NCBI GenBank assembly: GCA_013298335.1
Contig: JAAFHI010000263.1
Coordinates: 1 to 5,732 of the forward strand
Source: Actinomycetota bacterium
Lineage (GTDB): Bacteria; Acidobacteriota; Blastocatellia; Chloracidobacteriales; Chloracidobacteriaceae
Direction of reading: 5' to 3'
DNA length: 5,732 nt
Shown here one piece after another: positions 1-5,732 of the stretch. Each line of letters begins with the position of its first letter. Position 1 is the first letter of the stretch. Made by a program: the position numbers and the translations under genes. The notes beneath the pieces were generated by a model that had not been told where the DNA came from, searched no databases, and worked only from the letters and a program-made list of their open reading frames with translations.

Positions 1-230
1 GTTCCGACCTGAAACACCTGTTGGGTCGTCGGCTCCTCGACCGTCGCATCGTGCTGCGTGGCGAGGAAGATGGTGCGATCACCCTTGAGCGCCTGGGTCA
101 GCGCCGTCACCGAGGGCGGTCGTCCGATTTTGAAACGGATGACGGTGTGGGGAAAAACCACCACGTCGCGGACCGGTACCATCGGATACTGGGCGACGCC
201 CTCCGGCATTTGGTCGTGGAACTCGTCCAT
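1..230 (-). CDS. lon: Lon protease, N-terminal fragment (cut by window edge)
   Basis: Lon is a cytosolic ATP-dependent serine protease (AAA+ ATPase fused to a Ser-Lys peptidase) that degrades misfolded and some regulatory proteins. Only the first 76 codons lie here, in the substrate-binding N-terminal (LAN/PUA-like) domain. The recognisable stretch is PMVPVRDVVVFPHTVIRFKIGR at roughly residues 16-37, matching the family pattern 'lPvlPlRdvVvFPhmviPlfvGR'. It is followed by DRTIFLATQHDATVEEPT (51-68), where Lon usually has 'kkiflvaQkda..d.P'. The ATPase and protease domains are outside the window, so activity cannot be judged. The start is the ATG at 228-230, with AAGG five bases upstream; a stronger GGAGG at 247-251 is 16 bases away, too far for normal use. 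It lies 55 bases after clpX on the same strand, the usual clpX-lon order, and probably on the same transcript. Identity is secure despite the short length. Confidence 0.93.
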   Translation of the reverse strand, partial: MDEFHDQMPEGVAQYPMVPVRDVVVFPHTVIRFKIGRPPSVTALTQALKGDRTIFLATQHDATVEEPTTQQVFQVG

Positions 231-267
231 AAACGCCTTGCTTGAGCCTCCAGATGTGAAGGGAAAC

Positions 268-287
268 GATCCGGCGCGGGGCGGATC
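268..287 (-). other. Short GC-rich hairpin in the clpX-lon gap
   Basis: GATCCG at 268-273 and CGGATC at 282-287 form a perfect 6-bp inverted repeat with an 8-base GC-rich loop, overlapping the clpX stop codon. In the minus-strand transcript it is followed by GUUUCCC rather than a U-run, so it is not a convincing intrinsic terminator. An alternative 5-bp stem (GGCGG 280-284 with CCGCC 291-295) uses overlapping bases. It could slow decay of the clpX message or be chance in GC-rich DNA. Confidence 0.3.
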
Positions 288-1503
288 AGGCCGCCTTTTC
301 AGGAAGCGGCAGGGTCACGCGCCGGTTTTCAACCATTTCGCGGGTAATCGTGAATTCGCGAATCTTCTTCTGGCCCGGAAGGAAATACATCGCTTCGAGC
401 ATGAGTTCTTCGAGAATCATTCGCAGTCCGCGCGCGCCGACCTTGCGTTGGTGCGCCATTCGGGCAATCGCCCGCATGGCATCGTCGGTAAAGCGCAACC
501 GGACATTGTCCCATTCGAATTGGCGTTGGTACTGCTTGATGATCGCGTTCTTAGGCTTGGTGAGGATTTCGATCAGGGCTTCCTCATCCAGTTCGTGGAG
601 GGTTCCCACCACGGGGAGACGACCGACGAATTCGGGAATCAGGCCATATTTGATGAGGTCTTCGGGCTGCACCAGATTGTAGATTCCGGTGTCGCGCGCC
701 GAGGGGCGTCCATCCAGTTTGGCGTTGAATCCGAGGGCCTTCTTGCCGATGCGCCGTTCGATGACCTTTTCGAGACCGACGAACGCGCCGCCGCAGATGA
801 ACAGAATGTTCGTCGTGTCGATCGGGTAGAACTCCTGATGGGGGTGCTTGCGTCCGCCCTGCGGCGGAACGTTGGCGACCGTGCCTTCGAGAATCTTCAG
901 GAGCGCCTGCTGGACGCCCTCGCCCGACACGTCGCGCGTGATCGAGGGGTTGTCGTCCTTCCGGCAGATTTTGTCGACTTCGTCGACGTAGATGATCCCC
1001 TGCTGCGCCCGTTCGATATCGCCGTTGGCCGCTTGCAGGAGCTTGAGAATGATGTTCTCGACGTCTTCCCCGACGTAACCCGCCTCGGTGAGGGTGGTTG
1101 CGTCGACGATGGTGAAGGGAACATTGAGAATCCGGGCCAGGGTCTGGGCGAGCAGGGTCTTGCCGGTCCCGGTCGGACCGATAAGCAGGATGTTGCTCTT
1201 CTGAATCTCGACGTCGCCGGCCGAGCGGTTGCGCATCATGTCCATGCGCTTGTAATGCTGGTAAACGGCGACGGCGAGTTTCTTCTTGGTTTCATCCTGA
1301 CCGATGACGTAATCGTCGAGGAACGCTTTCACCTCGGTCGGTTTCGGCAGGTAGGGCCGTTGCGACACGGCCTCCTGATGGGCATCGTCGGTGATGATTT
1401 CGTTGCAGATGTCGATACATTCATTGCAAATGTAGACCGTCGGCCCTGCAATGAGCTTTTTGACTTCGTTCTGACTCTTTCCACAGAAAGAGCAGCGCAA
1501 CAT
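286..1503 (-). CDS. clpX: ClpX, ATP-dependent Clp protease unfoldase subunit
   Basis: ClpX is a hexameric AAA+ unfoldase in the cytosol that recognises tagged substrates, unfolds them with ATP and threads them into ClpP. The 405-residue product has every expected element in order: an N-terminal C4 zinc-binding domain (C4, C7, C26, C29), Walker A GPTGTGKT (109-116), pore loop GYVG (142-145), Walker B IIYVDE (170-175), RKH substrate loop (218-220), sensor-1 region ILFICGGAF (233-241), LGF ClpP-docking loop (257-259, the usual IGF), arginine finger in EFVGR (R295) and sensor-2 GAR (356-358). Length is normal for the family, so it looks intact. I start it at the ATG at 1501-1503 because MLRCSFCGK is the typical ClpX beginning and GAGAGG lies ten bases upstream. 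An in-frame GTG at 1519-1521 would add six residues. It follows clpP by 53 bases, as expected for a ClpXP operon. Confidence 0.98.
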   Translation of the reverse strand: MLRCSFCGKSQNEVKKLIAGPTVYICNECIDICNEIITDDAHQEAVSQRPYLPKPTEVKAFLDDYVIGQDETKKKLAVAVYQHYKRMDMMRNRSAGDVEIQKSNILLIGPTGTGKTLLAQTLARILNVPFTIVDATTLTEAGYVGEDVENIILKLLQAANGDIERAQQGIIYVDEVDKICRKDDNPSITRDVSGEGVQQALLKILEGTVANVPPQGGRKHPHQEFYPIDTTNILFICGGAFVGLEKVIERRIGKKALGFNAKLDGRPSARDTGIYNLVQPEDLIKYGLIPEFVGRLPVVGTLHELDEEALIEILTKPKNAIIKQYQRQFEWDNVRLRFTDDAMRAIARMAHQRKVGARGLRMILEELMLEAMYFLPGQKKIREFTITREMVENRRVTLPLPEKAA

Positions 1504-1513
1504 TTCGTCTCGT

Positions 1514-1519
1514 CCTCTC
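1514..1519 (-). promoter_or_regulatory. Ribosome binding site of clpX
   Basis: The minus strand reads GAGAGG here, ten bases before the ATG at 1501-1503. It directly abuts the alternative GTG codon (1519-1521) and overlaps it by one base, so it cannot serve that upstream start. This favours the 405-residue form of ClpX. Confidence 0.6.
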
Positions 1520-1556
1520 ACGAATCGGCTCCAGTCACGGAAAGTACCGCCGTTGT

Positions 1557-2156
<600 letters not shown>

Positions 2157-2233
2157 GTTTCGGGTACTACCTGAGAAAAAGAATTTCCGCCTGTGATGCT
2201 GGAAATGTGTCCTTGGATTGCTTGTACCGTGGG

Positions 2234-3598
2234 TTATTCGCTCGGTGATGAAGCCGGAGGTTCCTGCGCTGTCGTGGAGGGAGACACAACTTCGGTGTCG
2301 ATGTGGGCGGCTTCCCGAAGCAACTGCAAGGCTTTTTGATTGCGAAGAACGCCGCGGATGCTATCCAGCCGTTTTTCGCTTGTCAAGCGCGCCTTCACGG
2401 CTGCCGCCGGCTGATTCGCCTGCTTCGCGAGAAGCTCGATTTCACGCTCGACATCGCTTTCCGCCACTTCGATGGACGCTTCCTCACCGATCTGTTCCAG
2501 AACGAGCGAACGCTGGATGTCGCGGATGGCCGCCGGGCGGATGCTGTCGCCCAGGCTCTGCCAGTCAAGCTGGGCGGCCCGGGGGTCGATGCCCTGCTCG
2601 TAGAAGTTCATCGCCATTTCGCGCAGGCGCTCGTTGATGCGCTCGCGGACGAGCAGATCGGGCACTTCCACGTTTGCCCGCTCGACGAGCTGGTCGAGCA
2701 GTTCGGTATCGGTCCGGTCGGTGGCTTCACGGTCGGCTTCCTTTTCGAAGCGTTCCCGGAGCTTGGTCTTGAGGTCGGCCAGATCGGCGAAATCGCCCGG
2801 CAGGCCCTTGACGAAGTCATCGTTGAGTTCGGGAAGTTCCTTGCGGCGGAGCGATTCGAGGGTGGCCTTGAAGCTGACCCGCTTGCCCTTGAGATCTTCC
2901 GGGACGCGTTCTTCGCCGAAGGTCGTTTCGAAGACCTTGGTCTCACCGACCCGCATGCCCTTGAGATTTTCGTTGAAAACGGCGAGCACGGTCGGCTTGC
3001 CGAGTTCGACGTCCTCGGAATGTTCCGGGATGTCGGGGATGGCGTCTTCCGCCGGGGCGTCCGCGCCTTCGGGCAGAATGTAGCCCGAGAGCTTGATCTC
3101 GGCGACGTCTCCGTCTTCGGAGGGGCGTTCTTCCTCGACCGGCGTCAGGTTGGCCTGGGCTTCGAGCGCGCCGTTGATGGCCGTGTCGATGGTTTCGTCC
3201 GTGACCTCCCGGACTTTCTTCACGGCCTTGAGCCCGCTGAAATCGCCGACCTGAAATTCGGGCAGCACCTCGACCGAAACCTTGACCTTCATGGGAAGGC
3301 CGTCATTGAGCAGCACGTCGTCAACCGACGGTTCGCCGATGACCTTGAGCTTGCTTTCCTCGATGGCCGCGTAGATGGCTTCGGGGAGGAGCATGCGCAT
3401 CACGCGGTCACGGACTTCACCGCCGTAGCGGGTCCGCACCATCGAAACCGGGGCCTTGCCGGGGCGAAATCCGGGGACCGGCGCGGTCTTCGAGAACTGC
3501 GCGTACATCATGTTGAAGGTTTGAGTGACGCGTTCGACCGGAACTTCAATGGCGAATTCTTTTTTGACGGAAGAGGTATGGGAAATTTCGACTTTCAA
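2234..3598 (-). CDS. tig: Trigger factor, ribosome-associated chaperone (TTG start)
   Basis: Trigger factor docks on ribosomal protein uL23 at the exit tunnel and shields nascent chains. The 454-residue product has an N-terminal ribosome-binding domain with the signature GFRPGKAP at 43-50, a central FKBP-type PPIase domain (about 155-250), and a long helical C-terminal domain with charged helices (about 255-435). It ends in a Pro/Ser-rich tail ([14 protein letters not shown]). I choose the TTG at 3596-3598: it gives the usual opening MKVEIS, puts the signature at exactly the E. coli position, and has AGAGG seven bases upstream. An in-frame ATG at 3638-3640 would add 14 residues with no visible ribosome binding site. 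The PPIase domain looks altered: an acidic, proline-containing stretch occupies 180-198, and the position aligning by eye with E. coli Y221 is arginine (R231). This is the first gene of the tig-clpP-clpX-lon cluster, read from the promoter at 3682-3711. Confidence 0.96.
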   Translation of the reverse strand: MKVEISHTSSVKKEFAIEVPVERVTQTFNMMYAQFSKTAPVPGFRPGKAPVSMVRTRYGGEVRDRVMRMLLPEAIYAAIEESKLKVIGEPSVDDVLLNDGLPMKVKVSVEVLPEFQVGDFSGLKAVKKVREVTDETIDTAINGALEAQANLTPVEEERPSEDGDVAEIKLSGYILPEGADAPAEDAIPDIPEHSEDVELGKPTVLAVFNENLKGMRVGETKVFETTFGEERVPEDLKGKRVSFKATLESLRRKELPELNDDFVKGLPGDFADLADLKTKLRERFEKEADREATDRTDTELLDQLVERANVEVPDLLVRERINERLREMAMNFYEQGIDPRAAQLDWQSLGDSIRPAAIRDIQRSLVLEQIGEEASIEVAESDVEREIELLAKQANQPAAAVKARLTSEKRLDSIRGVLRNQKALQLLREAAHIDTEVVSPSTTAQEPPASSPSE

Positions 3599-3605
3599 CG
3601 GAGTG

Positions 3606-3610
3606 CCTCT
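3606..3610 (-). promoter_or_regulatory. Ribosome binding site of tig, supports the TTG start
   Basis: The minus strand reads AGAGG, separated by seven bases from TTG at 3596-3598. No comparable purine-rich site precedes the ATG at 3638-3640, where the upstream sequence is mostly pyrimidine (CTTCTTTTTCG). Confidence 0.65.
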
Positions 3611-3681
3611 GAACAGTTGTGGATGGGATACGTGCGGCATCGAAAAAGAAGTGGGTCGTCGATGCTTGGCTGGAACTCTCT

Positions 3682-3711
3682 ATTATAGTCACGCATTTTT
3701 TTCTATCGCAA
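3682..3711 (-). promoter_or_regulatory. Sigma-70-type promoter driving tig and probably the Clp/Lon cluster
   Basis: On the minus strand, TTGCGA (3706-3711) is a -35 box with four of six consensus bases. It is followed by an 18-base AT-rich spacer and a perfect -10 box TATAAT (3682-3687). Transcription would begin near 3675, leaving a leader of about 77 bases before the TTG start of tig. I see no CIRCE inverted repeat and no clear heat-shock sigma site in the same orientation, so the sequence suggests housekeeping expression. Confidence 0.7.
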
Positions 3712-3811
3712 ACTTGAGTTCCGCCTTGAGCTTTTGAGGTCCGGTTGTCACCCCGGATTTCGCGTGGCAGGATACCGCCATTCTCCACCCGAATGAATTT
3801 CAATCGCCTCG

Positions 3812-5653
3812 ATGATTCCATCCATTCCGAATTCTGAAGAGAGAGCGTCCGCCTCCGCTTCCTCGCCCCGCGACGTGATTATAAGATCGTTCGAAGGGGG
3901 GCAGCGGGCCTGGTTGTGGGCCATTCTCGCGTTCGCCGCCCTGCTGGCCCTTCCGAGTCTCGGATTTGAACGGGTGTTCGACGACCACCTTCAAATCGAG
4001 CAGAACCGGCATATCCGGACGTGGAAATTCATCGGGAAAGCCTTTACCGAACACGTCTGGAGCGGGCAGGACGGCTTTCAAACGTCGAATTCCTACCGCC
4101 CCTTCTATCTGGTGGCGATGACTGCCCAGTACGGTCTTTTCAAGGAAGAGCCGCGCGGGTGGCATGCCGTCACAATTCTGCTCGCGCTCGGCGCGATTGC
4201 CGCTTTCTGGTTCTGCGCCGGACGAATGGTCGGGAACGGGAGCGGCCAGATCATGGCCACGATTGTCTTTGCCCTCCATCCGACGCATGTGGAGTCGACC
4301 GCCTGGATCGCGGCCTTTGCCGACCCTCTGGTCATGATTTTTTTTGCATCCGCCCTGACGGTGCATTTGAAAAGTATCGGGTGGGGCAATGGTGAAGCGT
4401 CCCGATCTTCGGGCGGGTCGTGGCGGCTCGACGTTCTCTCGGCGGCGTTGCTGGCCGGCGCGCTGCTTACCAAGGAGTTCGCGGTCTTTTGGGGGCCGAT
4501 GGTGTTCGTCTTTCATTTTGTGGTTGTCGGGGACGGCGTGGGACGTTGGACGGCGACCAGAAACGCCTTGCCTCGACTGATTCCGCAGGTCGTCGTCACG
4601 GCTGCCTATCTGCTCGCGCACCACCTGGTCATTCCGGTGAATTTCGTCGGGAATCCGGAGCTTTCGGCGAAAACCATCCTTCTGACCGGGCCGAAAGTGC
4701 TCTGGTCCTATGTGAAGTTGCTGGTTTTTCCCTTCAATCTCCGGCTTGAGTACGAACTCGGGTACGTGACCTCGGCGGCTGACCCCGCTTTCTGGCTTCC
4801 GCTGCTTCTTTTTGCGGGTATCGCGGGCGGCATTCTGTTTTCGTTTCGCAAGGCACCGCTGGTATCGGTATTGGCGATGTGGATTTTCTTCCCGCTGTTT
4901 CTGGCCCTGAACCTTCGCCATTTTCGTCCGGATGAATTCATCCACGACCGGTATCTCTATCTGCCGACGCTCGGGTTTGCGCTGCTGGCGGGCTGGGGGC
5001 TGAACACGGTTTCGAAAAAAACGGCACGGCGATTTCCGTCGTTCTCGATTGTCACCGTCGGTGTTGTGCTGGTGATTCTTGGATACGGAACCGCCGTTCA
5101 GGTCCCCGTCTGGCGCAATGACGTCACCCTGAACCTGCGGATCCTCGAATTTCACCCCCGGAATGCATTCGCCCTTCGAAACCTGGCGGTGGCGTATGAT
5201 CGTCAGGGGCTTTTGAAGGATGAACTGGCGATACTCCTACGCGCGGCCCGCGATTGCCCGAATGAGTTCATTTTTCCAAAGATGCTGGGAAACCTGTATG
5301 GTCGCTCCGAACGGTACGCGGATGTCGTAACGGTATTGGGGCCGGCTTTCGCGACATATCCCGAACTGGCCGACGATTCGGACAGTTGTTATCAAATGGG
5401 ATATGCCCTGCTCAGACTGGAACGATATCGGGAAGCCCGGCCTTTTGCCCAGCGCGCGGTTCTGCTGGAGAAGGAAAATCCCCAGTATTGGTACACGCTG
5501 GGCGACATTCAGTCGGAAATGAATCTGATTCCGGAGGCCGTGGCCTCATACCGGAAGGTGATTGAACTGGCCCCGTCCGTGGCGGTGACCGTGCGGAACC
5601 GAATTGCTGCGATTACGTCGCCTGCTTTCAAGGCAAATGGTCAGAACCCATGA
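3812..5653 (+). CDS. TMTC-like GT-C membrane glycosyltransferase with C-terminal TPR repeats
   Basis: The 613-residue product is a polytopic inner-membrane protein with about 11-13 hydrophobic helices between residues 33 and 430, followed by a soluble domain of about four tetratricopeptide repeats (roughly 451-484, 485-518, 523-556, 557-590). The first extramembrane loop holds an acidic pair, FDDH (D57, D58), where GT-C enzymes keep a metal- or substrate-binding acidic motif. Further hallmarks are RPF (96-98), HPTHVESTAW (156-165) followed by an aspartate (D171), and DRYLYLP (378-384). This combination is typical of TMTC-type proteins, known in animals as O-mannosyltransferases; bacterial relatives are usually annotated only as TPR proteins. 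By family logic it would move a sugar from a polyprenyl-phosphate donor to an unknown acceptor outside the membrane. The ATG start lacks a visible ribosome binding site; the in-frame GTG at 3875 is no better supported. It is followed, with ATGA overlap, by a GT2 gene. Family placement is fairly sure; enzymatic activity is inferred. Confidence 0.8.
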   Translation: MIPSIPNSEERASASASSPRDVIIRSFEGGQRAWLWAILAFAALLALPSLGFERVFDDHLQIEQNRHIRTWKFIGKAFTEHVWSGQDGFQTSNSYRPFYLVAMTAQYGLFKEEPRGWHAVTILLALGAIAAFWFCAGRMVGNGSGQIMATIVFALHPTHVESTAWIAAFADPLVMIFFASALTVHLKSIGWGNGEASRSSGGSWRLDVLSAALLAGALLTKEFAVFWGPMVFVFHFVVVGDGVGRWTATRNALPRLIPQVVVTAAYLLAHHLVIPVNFVGNPELSAKTILLTGPKVLWSYVKLLVFPFNLRLEYELGYVTSAADPAFWLPLLLFAGIAGGILFSFRKAPLVSVLAMWIFFPLFLALNLRHFRPDEFIHDRYLYLPTLGFALLAGWGLNTVSKKTARRFPSFSIVTVGVVLVILGYGTAVQVPVWRNDVTLNLRILEFHPRNAFALRNLAVAYDRQGLLKDELAILLRAARDCPNEFIFPKMLGNLYGRSERYADVVTVLGPAFATYPELADDSDSCYQMGYALLRLERYREARPFAQRAVLLEKENPQYWYTLGDIQSEMNLIPEAVASYRKVIELAPSVAVTVRNRIAAITSPAFKANGQNP

Positions 5654-5732
5654 ACCGATCCGTTCCATTGCCGGTCTCCATCGTTGCCCCCTGTTTCAAT
5701 GAGTCGGAATGCCTGATGGAATTTCACCGGGT
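5650..5732 (+). CDS. Family 2 glycosyltransferase, N-terminal fragment (cut by window edge)
   Basis: The ATG at 5650-5652 overlaps the preceding TGA stop as ATGA, so the two genes are probably translationally coupled. The 27 complete codons give MNRSVPLPVSIVAPCFNESE followed by CLMEFHR. The pattern PVSIVAPCFNESE-x-L is the classic first beta-strand and nucleotide-sugar-binding loop of GT-A fold family 2 glycosyltransferases ('vSvVvPvyNEeenl'). It especially resembles the polyprenyl-phosphate sugar transferases (dolichol-phosphate mannose synthase, ArnC and GtrB types), which make lipid-linked sugar donors on the cytoplasmic face. The DxD and later motifs are outside the window, so the subfamily, any C-terminal membrane segments and the sugar cannot be determined. 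No strong ribosome binding site is visible, in keeping with coupling to the upstream gene. Confidence 0.8.
   Translation, partial: MNRSVPLPVSIVAPCFNESECLMEFHR

Larger units (their letters stand above)
3599..3811. other. Divergent intergenic region between tig and the GT-C-like gene
   Basis: These 213 bases hold the tig leader and promoter on the left. On the right, about 100 bases precede the plus-strand gene. I see no convincing plus-strand promoter: TTGTCA at 3745-3750 is a fair -35 box but has no good -10 partner at normal spacing. A small inverted repeat, TCCGG 3740-3744 with CCGGA 3753-3757, is too weak to be a terminator. TTGAG occurs three times (3714, 3726, 3734) without regular spacing. 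A 91-codon reading frame on the minus strand (3546-3821) crosses this region but overlaps the tig start and resembles nothing I know. Confidence 0.5.

Noticed and set aside
2303..3688. 461-codon open frame on the plus strand opposite tig
   Set aside because: It is a mirror frame of trigger factor with no recognisable domain and runs straight across the tig promoter.
3740..3757. Small inverted repeat TCCGG/CCGGA as a possible terminator
   Set aside because: The stem is only five base pairs with a three-T tail, and the flanking genes diverge, so no terminator is expected here.
3734..3758. Heat-shock-sigma-like pair TTGAG, 12 bases, CCCCGGAT on the plus strand
   Set aside because: Only the CCCC core and most of the -35 match. 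It faces the glycosyltransferase unit rather than the chaperone genes, so chance is likelier.
3546..3821. 91-codon open frame on the minus strand across the divergent gap
   Set aside because: It overlaps the tig start in another frame, contains the tig promoter, and has no ribosome binding site or known motif.
3800..5155. 451-codon open frame on the minus strand opposite the GT-C-like gene
   Set aside because: The product is an Arg/Gln/Pro-rich, highly charged sequence typical of an antisense shadow, whereas the plus strand gives membrane helices and TPRs.

Overview
The window holds the conserved bacterial protein quality-control cluster tig-clpP-clpX-lon on the minus strand (transcribed right to left from about 3.68 kb to the left edge). 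Facing away from it on the plus strand is a two-gene unit: a polytopic membrane protein with C-terminal tetratricopeptide repeats, resembling the GT-C/TMTC glycosyltransferase family, and the first 27 codons of a family 2 glycosyltransferase. The DNA is moderately GC-rich. ClpP resembles the proteobacterial type in its ALVPMV(I/V)EQTSRGER start and conserved triad spacing, and has GQCASMGA at the active site. I read the source as a Gram-negative-type bacterium, possibly from a less-studied phylum, but the sequence alone does not let me name one.

Layout: 1-230 (-) is the Lon N-terminal domain, cut by the window edge. 286-1503 (-) is ClpX, the AAA+ unfoldase. 1557-2156 (-) is ClpP, the serine peptidase. 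2234-3598 (-) is trigger factor, which I start at a TTG codon. 3599-3811 is the divergent intergenic region, with a good sigma-70-type promoter firing toward tig (TTGCGA, 18-nt spacer, TATAAT). 3812-5653 (+) is the TMTC-like protein. 5650-5732 (+) is the glycosyltransferase, overlapping the previous stop by ATGA. Apart from 3599-3811, gaps between genes are 53-77 bases, and no strong terminator is visible inside the cluster.

The minus-strand genes act in sequence on cytosolic proteins. Trigger factor receives nascent chains at the ribosome, ClpX unfolds tagged or damaged proteins into the ClpP chamber, and Lon is an independent ATP-dependent protease. The spacing and the single clear promoter suggest one transcript, though internal promoters cannot be excluded. 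The plus-strand pair looks like a separate glycosylation module: a cytoplasmic GT2 could charge a lipid carrier with sugar, and a GT-C enzyme could use that lipid-linked sugar outside the membrane. This is inferred from family logic; substrate and acceptor are unknown.

I found no mobile element, CRISPR array, tRNA or rRNA, and no evidence of an undescribed system. The observations most worth a second look are the GT-C/TPR plus GT2 pair, the altered PPIase domain of trigger factor, and the TTG start of tig.
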